A stretch of DNA of 64,000 bases from positions 1 through 64,000 of the forward strand of contig NZ_JAUCGJ010000011.1 of NCBI RefSeq assembly GCF_030378065.1, given 5' to 3'. Source of the DNA: Candidatus Venteria ishoeyi (GTDB taxonomy: Bacteria > Pseudomonadota > Gammaproteobacteria > Beggiatoales > Beggiatoaceae). Every line of letters starts with the position of its first letter. Position 1 is the first letter of the stretch. Below, piece after piece: positions 1 through 7,883 of the stretch. Under the pieces are notes generated by a model. That model saw only the letters and a program-made list of their open reading frames with translations. It searched no databases and was not told where the DNA came from. A program made the translations under genes and the position numbers.

Positions 1-393
1 GTTTATCTGTTGTAAATCGTTGTCACTGAGAGTCATATGCTATGTGAGAACCTGAATGATTATGCTTTATACTGTTACATAAATTGTTCTGATATACAAT
101 ATTTGCTTTGGGGGTCTGAACGGTTACGGTGCTGGATAAGCTGAAACGGTATGAATTTAAGACAGATTTGTTGCCTTTATTGGGTGATAAAATGCGATGG
201 TACGGAAAGCAGCTAAACAAGCAATTGAGCACATACAGAAAGGGTAAGCATGTTTAATTATTCTATTATGACTGCTTCTGGTGACAGTACGTAGACAATA
301 CATGTCGCATTCGGCTAAGCTTCCCGACCCTGGAAAAATTAGAATACCGTAAAAATTAGTTATTAAATTGTTATGACAATCAAGGAAAACCTC
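1..393. other. No supported gene; AT-rich stretch with a short ORF relic
   Basis: I see no convincing complete gene here. On the + strand an open frame runs from 120 to the TAA at 255-257, just after a TGA at 117-119. It encodes a basic peptide of about 45 residues (includes LDKLKRYEFKTDLLPLLGDK) with no good start codon and no ribosome binding site. It may be the tail of a decayed gene. The opposite-strand frame at 23-232 has no recognisable features. The rest, about 258-393, is AT-rich and presumably carries the promoter of the toxin-antitoxin pair that follows. Confidence 0.4.
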
Positions 394-609
394 ATGCTCA
401 TTACCAGAGACGCGCTAAAAACTGAAATTGACGAGGTTGATACCCAGTATCTGGAAACCTTATACCGCATTATCAAATCACTGCAACAACCAACTGTGCC
501 AGCAAAACCTTCCGGTTTAATGGCAAAACTCAAAACCGTGAAAATCTCTGCGCCTGAAGACTTTGCAGAAAATATTGATGCTTATATCAATGGTGAAAAG
601 GATGCTTAA
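394..609 (+). CDS. Putative antitoxin of a PIN-type toxin-antitoxin pair
   Basis: A 71-residue acidic, helix-rich protein. I place the start at ATG 394 because AAGGAA at 382-387 sits six bases upstream; an in-frame ATG at 373 has no ribosome binding site. The middle (LETLYRIIKSLQQP) resembles the helical part of small antitoxins that pair with PIN toxins. The C-terminal half (residues about 42-71) is suited to wrapping a toxin. The last eight bases overlap the start of the PIN gene, a typical coupled toxin-antitoxin arrangement. I do not recognise a specific family, so the role rests on position, size and overlap. Confidence 0.7.
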   Translation: MLITRDALKTEIDEVDTQYLETLYRIIKSLQQPTVPAKPSGLMAKLKTVKISAPEDFAENIDAYINGEKDA

Positions 610-1009
610 GCCAATTTTTGTTGATACGGGTTTTGTCATCGGCCTGGTGAATGAACGGGATACTCATCATGCTGAAGCACTCAGACTGTCTGAATACTAT
701 GAAACCTATCCTTTTGTGACAACCGATGCCGTGTTATTGGAAGTCGGTAATGCGCTGGCAAAGAGCTTTAAGCCTCAAGGTACTGAGATTATTGATTATT
801 TCATAAACTCTGCTGATACAACAGTTATTCATCTCAATGCGCTGCTTTTTAAACGCGGTTTCGATCTTTATCAAAGTCATGCAGATAAAAGTTGGGGACT
901 GGTTGATTGTGTATCATTTGTGGTTATGCGGGAAATGGAAATTGAAGACGCCTTGACTTTTGATAAACATTTCACTCAGGCAGGTTTTCAAAAATTAAGT
1001 ATTAAATAA
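602..1009 (+). CDS. PIN-domain ribonuclease toxin (VapC-like)
   Basis: A 135-residue PIN-domain protein, expected to be a metal-dependent RNase neutralised by the antitoxin encoded just upstream. Acidic active-site residues are visible: the N-terminal Asp in IFVDTGFVIGL, a Glu in LLEVGNALAK, and Asp residues in WGLVDCVSFVVM and ALTFDKHF. The start at ATG 602 overlaps the antitoxin stop (607-609). A longer in-frame start at 563 would add 13 residues ahead of the first PIN beta strand and lies inside the antitoxin, so it is unlikely. The length fits VapC-family toxins. The target RNA cannot be read from sequence. Confidence 0.85.
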   Translation: MLKPIFVDTGFVIGLVNERDTHHAEALRLSEYYETYPFVTTDAVLLEVGNALAKSFKPQGTEIIDYFINSADTTVIHLNALLFKRGFDLYQSHADKSWGLVDCVSFVVMREMEIEDALTFDKHFTQAGFQKLSIK

Positions 1010-1063
1010 GAAAAGTGGGGTGAAATCAAAACTTTGTTGCAGTAATTGCTAACACCTGCATGT

Positions 1064-1207
1064 GATTTAGTCCAGGCTAGAACATGTGCGGAAAATCTGT
1101 ATAGTTTGGGGTTCAGTGTTGCGGATGCCGCTCATATTACCGTTGTTGAATAATTGGCAGATATGTTTATTGTGAAAAAAAGCTTTTTCAACATGACTCG
1201 CAACTGA
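1064..1207 (+). pseudogene. Decayed C-terminal piece of a second PIN-domain gene
   Basis: Read in one frame, this stretch gives ARTCAENLYSLGFSVADAAH, then ITVVE, an in-frame TAA, and LADMFIVKKSFFN. This matches the usual PIN C-terminal pattern, in which an Asp-Ala-x-His block is followed by a hydrophobic strand and then 'ADxFxT'. There is no start codon, the frame is interrupted, and the expected final acidic residue is gone. It looks like the remnant of another toxin gene next to the intact pair. Confidence 0.55.
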
Positions 1208-1358
1208 TAATAAAAAGTTTATCACGCACTTTACAGACAACTTCTAATTAAGCTATTGTACTGCAAAAAAATAACACATCCTTAGAATCTGATTTCAGTG
1301 CCAAAGACCTTGATAAATGGTTTAGACCTCACGCTAATTGATTGATAGTGAGCTAAGC

Positions 1359-1521
1359 TTAGGAACGGTCAGTAAATAACTAGCGCATTTAATGTGTTTT
1401 TTTATCCGTATTCTGTGTTATGAAAACAGTTACATAGCCCACTATGTGCCTGTTTTCGTGCCTTGAATACAAATAAAAATCCTGCGCCAACTGCGCAAGT
1501 TATTTAATTCCCATTCCTTAA
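1359..1521. repeat. Dispersed ~165-bp palindromic element, divergent copy
   Basis: The left end (TTAGGAACGG, AAATAAC, GCGCA) is mirrored by the right end (TGCGCA, GTTATTT, CATTCCTTAA). The core carries TGAAAACAG and CTGTTTTCG around CATAG-N4-CTATG-like arms. It shares its core with the copies at 6095, 16669, 41990, 44944 and 47830, but is the most diverged. It lies about 40 bp ahead of the pentapeptide operon. Confidence 0.75.
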
Positions 1522-1558
1522 CATCAAATTTCAGTGAACCCGACAGGAACCCAGTCTT

Positions 1559-2671
1559 ATGAAACCAATGAAAAAGTGTTTGCGCTATGCCTTGCCTGCG
1601 CTTGCCTTATCCGTATCGTTATTGCTTCAGCCACAAATGGGTTGGGCGGAAACGGTGGCTGATACCTCTGTGGATGAGCAGGCACTCATTGCACAAAATA
1701 CCCGTTTATTATTGAAAGAAAACCAATGTCAGCAATGTAATCTGAAAGCCGCTAATCTGTATCGTGCAGATTTATCCGGCGCGCAGCTTGAACAGGCGGA
1801 TATGCCCTGGATTAACCTGGAGCGCACCAAGCTTAAGGGTGCGAATATGGCACAGGCGAAAATGGAGCGCGCGCGCCTGTCTCATGCCAATCTCAAAGGG
1901 GTTAATTTACAGGGCGCGCAACTGGAACGGGCTAATCTGACTGACGTGAACTTAAAAGGCGCTGATTTAAGCGGAGCCAACCTGAAAGGTGCTAATTTAA
2001 GCCAGAGTAATCTGAAAGGGGCTAACCTGGAAGGGGCCAATCTGGAGCGTGCTGATTTAACGGGTGCGAATCTGGAAGGTGTTAATCTGTCTAACAGTAA
2101 TTTGAGCATTGCCAATTTTGAAAAAGCAAGCTTGCATCGTGCGAATATTAAAGGCAGCACAGTCATTGGTGCTAATTTTAATTATGCCGACTTGCAGGGG
2201 GCGCAGTTACCGGATATTTCCTTTGAGCGCACCAGTTTAAAGGCCACAAACCTACGCGGAACACATCTTGAAGGCGGCGAGTTTGAGCGCGCGGAACTGG
2301 CAGATGCCGATTTGGATGCAGCCATTTTAGAAACCCCGGATAGCCCGATAACACAGGGTCAATGTGCAGATTGTAAACTATCTGGTACGCAGTTATTGTG
2401 GGCAAATCTTAGTGGCGCGCGTCTGTTTCGGGCTGATTTGGAAGGTGCCAACCTGGAAGGGGCAAACTTATCTGCGGCAATGCTCAATGAAGCCAATTTT
2501 GCAGCCGCAAATCTGCACTGGGCGGATTTAAGTGGCGCACAGATGCAATGGGTCAGTTTAGTTGGCGCAAGTTTGCAAAGTGCACAATTAAAAGGTGCCG
2601 ATTTGCAAGGCGCGGTTTTAGAAGATACTGATGTGCAACATACGCTGTTACAAGAAAAAGGAAACCCCTAA
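1559..2671 (+). CDS. Exported pentapeptide-repeat protein, two Cys-capped repeat blocks
   Basis: A 370-residue protein with a signal peptide (basic MKPMKK, a hydrophobic stretch to about residue 28, then WAE). The rest is almost entirely A(D/N)LxG pentapeptide repeats, which form a right-handed quadrilateral beta helix. There are two repeat blocks. Each begins with a CxxC cap: C57/C60 (NQCQQCNL) and C269/C272 (GQCADCKL). The linker between them (about 255-267, ETPDSPITQG) is the only clear break. Pentapeptide proteins have diverse roles, including mimicry of DNA, structural scaffolds and surface proteins; export here points to a periplasmic or surface role. Its TAA overlaps the next gene's ATG (TAATG), so translation is probably coupled. 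The function is unknown. Confidence 0.85.
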   Translation: MKPMKKCLRYALPALALSVSLLLQPQMGWAETVADTSVDEQALIAQNTRLLLKENQCQQCNLKAANLYRADLSGAQLEQADMPWINLERTKLKGANMAQAKMERARLSHANLKGVNLQGAQLERANLTDVNLKGADLSGANLKGANLSQSNLKGANLEGANLERADLTGANLEGVNLSNSNLSIANFEKASLHRANIKGSTVIGANFNYADLQGAQLPDISFERTSLKATNLRGTHLEGGEFERAELADADLDAAILETPDSPITQGQCADCKLSGTQLLWANLSGARLFRADLEGANLEGANLSAAMLNEANFAAANLHWADLSGAQMQWVSLVGASLQSAQLKGADLQGAVLEDTDVQHTLLQEKGNP

Positions 2672-3246
2672 TGTTCAAACAAATCGGTTTTGCGATGCTA
2701 TTAATTGCTATCACAACCACTTCACAGGCGATTGCGCAGAATACGGATGCGCAGAAGCTGAACAGCCAACGCCTGGAAAATATTGAGCGTTTATTAAAAA
2801 CTTATGAATGCAAAGCCTGTGAGATGAAAGGCATGCGTCTGTTCCGGGCCAATCTGGTGGGGGCTAATATCAGTCGGGCGATTTTAAGTGGCGCGAATAT
2901 GGAGCGTTGTAATATGAAGCGTGCCAATCTTGACCATGCGCAGCTTTCCGGTGCCAATCTTGAAAAAGTAAAATTGACTGGAGGCAGTTTGATTGAGGCT
3001 AACTTAAAGGGGGCAAATCTTGAGCAGGCAACCTTGCAACGGGTGAATCTGATGGGCGCGAACCTTGCCGGAGCAAATCTTGAAGGGGTTAACCTGCAAA
3101 GTGCTAATCTGCGTAAAGCGGATTTAAGCGGGGCTAATCTTGAAAATGCAAATCTTGAAGGCGCGCAACTAGAAGGGGCTATCTTAAATAATGCCAACCT
3201 GAAAAATGCCAATCTGGAACGGGCTATCCTCAAACGCGTGCAATAA
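2671..3246 (+). CDS. Exported pentapeptide-repeat protein, single Cys-capped block
   Basis: A 191-residue paralogue of the upstream protein. The signal peptide MFKQIGFAMLLIAITTTSQA is followed by a short helical segment (residues about 25-45) and one pentapeptide block opened by C47/C50 (YECKACEM). Repeats run to the C-terminus. The ATG shares its A with the upstream stop codon, so the two are made together. The same layout of signal peptide, short helix, CxxC and repeats recurs in the protein at 16184-16663, which defines a local family. No catalytic residues are visible. Confidence 0.85.
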   Translation: MFKQIGFAMLLIAITTTSQAIAQNTDAQKLNSQRLENIERLLKTYECKACEMKGMRLFRANLVGANISRAILSGANMERCNMKRANLDHAQLSGANLEKVKLTGGSLIEANLKGANLEQATLQRVNLMGANLAGANLEGVNLQSANLRKADLSGANLENANLEGAQLEGAILNNANLKNANLERAILKRVQ

Positions 3247-3313
3247 CAAACTGTGCTGGAGTGCTGGTATGATGTTCAGCACTTCAGCCATGCAGAATCA
3301 AAAGGACTTCATG

Positions 3314-3595
3314 ATGAACATCCGTTATTATCTGATTGCCGCTTGCATGGTTACAAACGGTTTATTTTTCTCTGTCGCGCAGGCAGGGCAACCCACCAAT
3401 ATCACTTATTCGGGTAAAAACACGACTTTTACCGGAGATAAATATCGTTATTACAGCGTGCGCTGTTCTGATGGCAAGGTGCGCCATGTCACTTCCTGGA
3501 GTGCCAGAAAAAAGAGAAAATGGTGCGTAGGGAAAGGTAAAGACAACTCTTGCAGCAACAGCCAATTAACCTCGGCTAAACGCGCTTGTCGTTGA
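3314..3595 (+). CDS. Small secreted basic protein with four cysteines
   Basis: A 93-residue protein starting at ATG 3314; the ATG at 3311 is also possible. AAAGGA at 3301-3306 gives better spacing for 3314. Upstream in-frame starts lie inside the preceding gene and would bury the signal peptide (MNIRYYLIAACMVTNG to AQAG). The mature part is about 68 residues, Lys/Arg-rich, with four cysteines (in VRCSD, KWCVG, NSCSN and RACR) that probably form two disulfides in the periplasm. I do not recognise the family. It sits between pentapeptide genes and pal, on the same strand. Confidence 0.65.
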   Translation: MNIRYYLIAACMVTNGLFFSVAQAGQPTNITYSGKNTTFTGDKYRYYSVRCSDGKVRHVTSWSARKKRKWCVGKGKDNSCSNSQLTSAKRACR

Positions 3596-3666
3596 TGTAC
3601 TGATTAAAGTGGTGGAATAACAATGATTTTTATACTGTTTAAGATTTTACATGGGAGCAAAACCAT

Positions 3667-4179
3667 ATGTCCTTAAAACCTTATTTATTCCTGCCACTAT
3701 TATTGGCCTTATTCGCCTGTAGTAAACAACAAAAGCCGAGCACGGAAACCCCCGGTGGCATAGCAACGACTATTCAGCCTGGTGGACAAACCGTTGGACT
3801 TGGCAGTGAGCAGGCGGCTGAGGGCGTTGCCATACAACCGGGCATGAGTGCGCCGCTGCAAAACAGGGTGTATTTTGATTTTGATTTAAGTCATGTGCGC
3901 CCTGATCAACGTGATGCCTTGAATGCTCATGCCCGTTATCTGCTGGCACATCCGCAGGCGCGTATTCGTTTGGAAGGTCATGCCGATGAGCGTGGCAGCC
4001 GGGAATATAACCTGGCTTTAGGCGACCGCCGCGCACAGGCCGTGCAACGTTATCTCATGATTAGCGGGATTGATAAAACCCGTATGGATACGCTGAGTTA
4101 TGGTGAAGAAAAACCCCTGGCCTCAGAACATGAGGAAGCCAGTTGGCAACGCAATCGCCGCGTGGAAATTGTTTATTAA
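3667..4179 (+). CDS. pal: Peptidoglycan-associated lipoprotein Pal
   Basis: An outer-membrane lipoprotein of the Tol-Pal system that ties the outer membrane to peptidoglycan. The lipobox LFAC puts the lipidated Cys at residue 18. A low-complexity linker (about 20-60) is followed by the OmpA-like domain (about 65-170), with the signature VYFDFDLSHVRPDQ and the peptidoglycan-binding GHADERGSREYNLALGDRRA. The length of 170 residues is normal. GGGAG at 3652-3656 serves as ribosome binding site. cpoB follows, as in other gammaproteobacteria, but tolB does not precede it; pentapeptide genes lie upstream instead. Confidence 0.95.
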   Translation: MSLKPYLFLPLLLALFACSKQQKPSTETPGGIATTIQPGGQTVGLGSEQAAEGVAIQPGMSAPLQNRVYFDFDLSHVRPDQRDALNAHARYLLAHPQARIRLEGHADERGSREYNLALGDRRAQAVQRYLMISGIDKTRMDTLSYGEEKPLASEHEEASWQRNRRVEIVY

Positions 4180-4338
4180 CCGGTGTTACGCAAAAGCTTC
4201 TTTTTCGCAGGTTTTGAAACATGAAAAAACCGCTTTTACTTCACGCTGGTTTTCATTTGTTCCCTGCCAAATCCCATTTGGTACAAAAATACCGACTGTG
4301 TAACATCAGTTATTAAGCAGACAAATTGGAGTGTCACT

Positions 4339-5169
4339 ATGCTGCAAAAATTTTTATCAATTGCTGTTATTACTCTTTATCCTTCATTGTTATTGGCGCA
4401 ACAAGCTGTTGCGCCCGTAATTGCACCTATGGGGGCAACCCAGGCACAGTTAAACCAAGTGCAAAGTATTGTGCTGGATCAGGAGCAGCAACTGCAACAG
4501 CTACAGCAAAATCTCAATACCTTGCGCGGTGAAAACGAAAGCTTAAAACACCGCATCGTTCAATTTGAAAACAGTCAGCGTAATTTACTGGCGGATATGG
4601 ATCAGCGTTTGCGTAATCTTGAATCTGCTACGCCAGGAGTTGCCAATCCTGCTGCCAATCCTGCTGCCATTGAACCGGCAACGACGCAAGCGCCGACAAC
4701 GCAGCAAAATATGGAGCAGACACATCAAGCACCCGCAGAGATTCCGGCAGCGCCTCCTGTAAGCAGCGGACAAATTCAGGCGAATATTGCTGATCCAAAG
4801 GCACAGGTAGCGTATCAACAGATTTTTGCGCAATTACAAAATGGCCAATACGCACAGGCAATCACTGGCTTTCAGCAATTTTTACAAAATTATCCACAGA
4901 CTATCCAGGCACCGGATGCACAATATTGGATGGGGGAAGCCTATTATGCGCAAGCGGATTATCGCAATGCACTCAATGCCTTTAATCAATTATTGGAAAA
5001 GTATCCCAACAGCCAGAAACAGGCAGATGCCTTGTTGAGAATGGGCTTCAGTTATGACGCGCTGAAGGATCGTAAAAAAGCCAGGCAAGTGTTGAAATAT
5101 GTGAAAGGAAAATATCCTGGCACTGCAACGGCTCGCTTGGCGGAAACCCATTTGTTGAAAATGAAGTAA
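4339..5169 (+). CDS. cpoB: Cell division coordinator CpoB (YbgF)
   Basis: A periplasmic protein that in Escherichia coli links Tol-Pal energy to peptidoglycan synthesis by PBP1b during division. It has a signal peptide (MLQKFLSIAVITLYPSLLLA), a Gln-rich coiled coil at about residues 35-95 that would trimerise, and an Ala/Pro/Thr-rich linker at about 97-145. Three TPR units follow to the C-terminus (YQQIFAQLQNGQYAQAITGF, ADYRNALNAF, QKQADALLRMGFSYDAL). The order pal-cpoB is conserved. The 159-bp gap after pal contains a copy of a 20-mer (TTACGCAAAAGCTTCTTTTT at about 4185) found inverted ahead of grxD. Confidence 0.93.
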   Translation: MLQKFLSIAVITLYPSLLLAQQAVAPVIAPMGATQAQLNQVQSIVLDQEQQLQQLQQNLNTLRGENESLKHRIVQFENSQRNLLADMDQRLRNLESATPGVANPAANPAAIEPATTQAPTTQQNMEQTHQAPAEIPAAPPVSSGQIQANIADPKAQVAYQQIFAQLQNGQYAQAITGFQQFLQNYPQTIQAPDAQYWMGEAYYAQADYRNALNAFNQLLEKYPNSQKQADALLRMGFSYDALKDRKKARQVLKYVKGKYPGTATARLAETHLLKMK

Positions 5170-5198
5170 CCTGAGTTCGATTTAGGCTTCATTAAATA

Positions 5199-6098
5199 AT
5201 GCGTAACTGGAGCGGCATTGTTGACACACTGAACCAGCAAAGTGCTCAGCACTTTGAGTTCAAACACGCCCGTTATGTCGGGGGTGGTTGTATTAACGAA
5301 ACCTGGATACTGGAAGGGCAACAAAACTCAAAACCACAGAGCTATTTTGTTAAACTCAACCAGCCTGAACAGAGCCAAATGTTTGCCGCAGAAGCAGAAG
5401 GTTTGATGGCGCTGGCAGCGCCTGGGGTTATCGCCGTGCCACAACCTTTGACTTGGGGGATAGAGCAAAACCAGGCGTATTTGGTGATGTCCACTTTTCA
5501 AACGGGTTCAGGCTCTGGACAGGCCATTCGTCAGTTAGGCCGACAATTGGCAGCTTTGCATCGTCATCAGCAAGCAGATTTTGGCTGGCATCGTGAAAAT
5601 ACCATTGGCGCGACTCAGCAAGTCAATACACCCGATAGCCAATGGATTCGTTTTTTCCGTGAACAGCGCCTGGGTTTTCAACTCTCTCTGGCAGCCCGTA
5701 ATGGTTATACGGGTAAATTGCAAAGCACGGGCGAGCGTTTATTGGCTTGTGTGGGAGACTTTTTCTCTGGTTATCAACCGCGCCCTTCTTTATTACATGG
5801 CGATCTCTGGTCGGGTAATTATGCAATTACCCAAACGGGAGTGCCAATATTGTTTGATCCTGCCGTCTATTATGGTGATCGTGAAGCAGATTTAGCCATG
5901 ACCGAATTATTTGGTGGTTTTCCGGCAGATTTTTATGCGGCTTACCAGGAAAGCTGGCCATTAGATCCGGGTTATGCAACCCGAAAATCTTTATATAATC
6001 TGTACCATATTTTGAATCATCTAAATTTATTTGGTGGTGCTTATGCCGGACAAGCGCAACGTAGTATTGAGCAATTATTAAGTGTTTGTCAGGCTTAG
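5199..6098 (+). CDS. Fructosamine kinase-like protein
   Basis: A 299-residue cytoplasmic protein of the fructosamine-3-kinase / ketosamine kinase family. These enzymes phosphorylate sugar adducts on protein amines so that they decompose (deglycation); the bacterial substrates are less certain. Visible motifs are an N-terminal GGGCINETW nucleotide loop, a Lys in SYFVKLNQ, the catalytic loop LLHGDLWSGN and the metal-binding DPAVYYGDREADLAM, in the order expected for protein-kinase-like phosphotransferases. The gene follows cpoB by 29 bp and may be co-transcribed. Its TAG stop (6096-6098) is part of the end of the palindromic element that begins at 6095, so insertion may have reset the C-terminus. 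Confidence 0.88.
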   Translation: MRNWSGIVDTLNQQSAQHFEFKHARYVGGGCINETWILEGQQNSKPQSYFVKLNQPEQSQMFAAEAEGLMALAAPGVIAVPQPLTWGIEQNQAYLVMSTFQTGSGSGQAIRQLGRQLAALHRHQQADFGWHRENTIGATQQVNTPDSQWIRFFREQRLGFQLSLAARNGYTGKLQSTGERLLACVGDFFSGYQPRPSLLHGDLWSGNYAITQTGVPILFDPAVYYGDREADLAMTELFGGFPADFYAAYQESWPLDPGYATRKSLYNLYHILNHLNLFGGAYAGQAQRSIEQLLSVCQA

Positions 6099-6259
6099 GA
6101 GTGAGAATTTTATAACTTCAGCAACTTGGCTGGTCTTTTCCTCCATTTTCTGCGTTGTGAAAATAGTTACATAGCTTGCTATGCGCCTGTTTTCACGCCT
6201 TGAAAATGAATAAAAATCCTGCGCCCAGTTTCTGCATTTATTTCATCCTCACTCCTTAA
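6095..6259. repeat. Dispersed ~165-bp palindromic element, full copy
   Basis: The ends are TTAGGAGTGAG and CTCACTCCTTAA, which pair perfectly. The inner arms GTGAAAATAG and CTGTTTTCAC flank CATAG-CTTG-CTATG. CTGG near 6130 pairs with CCAG near 6220, so the whole element can fold into one long hairpin. It starts on the stop codon of the fructosamine-kinase-like gene. Confidence 0.85.
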
Positions 6260-6393
6260 AGCCATTTTTGTCAACGAATATAGCTGCCTGTTTTAGAATG
6301 CAAAATCTTCCGGGTATTATTCCTGCTTCATGAAACCAGCCGCAGACTGTTGTATAGTTAAACTATAGCGATTGAATTTTAACAATCGCCTTG

Positions 6394-6449
6394 TTAGGCG
6401 TGAGGCTGAAATAAGACCAGTCCGGTTGTATAAAATCCTCATTCCCTAG
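6394..6449. repeat. Internally deleted copy of the palindromic element
   Basis: About 56 bp. The left part TTAGGCGTGAGG, TGAAATAAGACCAG and the right part TATAAAATCCTCATTCCCTA match the two ends of the copy at 16669. The ~110-bp core is missing. It sits directly ahead of the ribosome binding site of the DUF928-like gene, so it lies in that gene's 5' leader. Confidence 0.65.
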
Positions 6450-6460
6450 GGGCTGGAGAT

Positions 6461-7237
6461 ATGAAAAGTAGTTATATTCCTTTCTTGCAGTGTTATCGAT
6501 TGCTTTGTGTTGTGTTATGCGCTGGTTTAAGCGTTATGCCTGCGGTACAGGCTGAGCTAAATTCTGAACCTCGCACAAAACCCATGCAGATGCCTTCTTT
6601 TAAAATTTCTTACATACCACCTAATGTCGGCGCGCCGACAAGGCGTGTGGGCGCGGGAACGCGCGGTAAGGTTTGCAATGAGGCGAACATGATTAGTGAA
6701 AGCTTTAAGATTGTAGCGCTTGGCCCTGTCATGACCGGTTACACGCTTTCTGCACAACCCGTTTTATATTGGTCGATCAATCAGGCGGTACAAGGTGATT
6801 TTATTTTTACCATTAACCCGTTAAGCAGTGATGCAGAAGCCTTCAGCTTATATGAACCATTGCTGGATGAAACCCGTCAGTTGTCTTTACAAGCGGGGAT
6901 TCACGCATTCAAGTTAAGTGATTATGTGATTGAATTAAAAACCAAGCAGGAATATGAATGGTCGGTGACTTTGGTGTGTGACAATAAAATGCCATCGTTA
7001 AATTTAAGTGCCACCGGCAGCATTCAACGCATTGCGCCCTCTCAGGGGTTACTTGCCCAGATCAAATCCACCAGTGAACAGCAGCAACCTTACCTCTATG
7101 CCCGTAGCGGTATCTGGTATGAAGCTTTGCAAAGCTTATCGCAACTGATAGAAAATGTGCCTGACAACAGACAACTGAAAAAAATTCGTCATAATCTGCT
7201 ACAACAGGAAAAGCTGGATCTCCCCATCCACTATTAA
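6461..7237 (+). CDS. Exported DUF928-like protein
   Basis: A 258-residue protein with a long signal peptide (to about residue 31, PAVQA). The region after it resembles the DUF928 family known from cyanobacteria and some Thiotrichales. The hallmark is 'YxPPNxGAPxRRxGxGTRG-C' (here SYIPPNVGAPTRRVGAGTRG, then KVC), followed by 'ALxP...GxTLSxxPxxxW' (here VALGPVMTGYTLSAQPVLYW) and beta-strand-rich sequence with a second Cys (VTLVCDN). In those groups DUF928 genes often neighbour CHAT or TPR proteins, but their function is unknown. Ribosome binding site GGCTGGAGA lies seven bases upstream. The C-terminal 60 residues look helical. Confidence 0.75.
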   Translation: MKSSYIPFLQCYRLLCVVLCAGLSVMPAVQAELNSEPRTKPMQMPSFKISYIPPNVGAPTRRVGAGTRGKVCNEANMISESFKIVALGPVMTGYTLSAQPVLYWSINQAVQGDFIFTINPLSSDAEAFSLYEPLLDETRQLSLQAGIHAFKLSDYVIELKTKQEYEWSVTLVCDNKMPSLNLSATGSIQRIAPSQGLLAQIKSTSEQQQPYLYARSGIWYEALQSLSQLIENVPDNRQLKKIRHNLLQQEKLDLPIHY

Positions 7238-7243
7238 ACGGCA

Positions 7244-7305
7244 TAAGGAACGAGGATAAAATAAGCCCCATTTAGTTTCAGGTGTTATAAAACCCTCGTT
7301 CCTTA
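7244..7305. repeat. Short palindromic-element copy between convergent genes
   Basis: The ends TAAGGAACGAGGATAAAATAA and TTATAAAACCCTCGTTCCTTA pair over about 20 bases. The core is replaced by some 20 bp. It lies between two convergent genes and could act as a bidirectional terminator. Its right end supplies the last nine codons (NKERGFYNT) and stop of the TOPRIM-like gene. Confidence 0.75.
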
Positions 7306-7883
7306 TTAAACAAATCATTCACCCGATATTCCAACCCACCAATATCCTCTGGGCATAGTTGTCGAATTCGTCGATAATTTTTGGCTGCTTCTTTTCCTAA
7401 GGTTTTCCTTGTTTTATTGTGAGCACGTTTATAAGGCTCATAATATGCCTCTTTGGGATCGCAATCTGCACGTATTTCTTTCATACTCCAGTTTTTTGGT
7501 AGATCAGCTTGACCAGCAAGCGTCCATACTTCAACTTCCTGCCAAGCATGTTCAGCAAAAAAATAACGTGACTTGGTTGCAGGTCTTTCTGCCGCAAATT
7601 TTTCTATTGCTTTGGCTTCCAGGTTATTCAGTTTTTGTTTACGATTTTGTTCACAGTCACGATCAACAATGAGTAAAAAAAGTTTAACCATCGGGTAACG
7701 TTCAATAATTTCATCCAGACGCTCCCATTTCAGTGCTTCACCCAAACCGCCCAGCACAGGATCAAGGCAGACATCTACAATTGCGTTGCGATTAAATTGC
7801 CTTATCATTTTTTGAATAAGCGGTTTGAGTATAAACTGGTCATTTGTAGAATCCTCGGGAATAATAAGTACATTAAAACTCAT
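7278..7883 (-). CDS. TOPRIM-like nuclease partner of the upstream ATPase
   Basis: A 201-residue cytoplasmic protein with the pattern of a small TOPRIM-type domain: an N-terminal strand followed by an acidic residue (VLIIPEDSTNDQFILKPLI), then a strand ending in Asp-x-Asp (LFLLIVDRDCEQ, about residue 93) and a later acidic block (AEHAWQEVEVW). TOPRIM proteins bind metal and cut or join DNA. Its ATG overlaps the ATPase stop (ATGA), so the two are translated together. OLD nucleases fuse these two domains, and PARIS-type defence systems encode ATPase and TOPRIM proteins separately. The final nine codons come from a palindromic repeat. I cannot assign it to a named family. Confidence 0.6.
   Translation of the reverse strand: MSFNVLIIPEDSTNDQFILKPLIQKMIRQFNRNAIVDVCLDPVLGGLGEALKWERLDEIIERYPMVKLFLLIVDRDCEQNRKQKLNNLEAKAIEKFAAERPATKSRYFFAEHAWQEVEVWTLAGQADLPKNWSMKEIRADCDPKEAYYEPYKRAHNKTRKTLGKEAAKNYRRIRQLCPEDIGGLEYRVNDLFNKERGFYNT

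Noticed and set aside
23-232. A 69-codon minus-strand open frame at the window start
   Set aside because: The composition is not protein-like (rich in Ser/Asn, no domain pattern) and there is no ribosome binding site; probably chance.
1882-3233. Long minus-strand frames opposite the pentapeptide genes
   Set aside because: They are mirror frames produced by the regular GCnAAnCTG repeats of the pentapeptide coding sequence.
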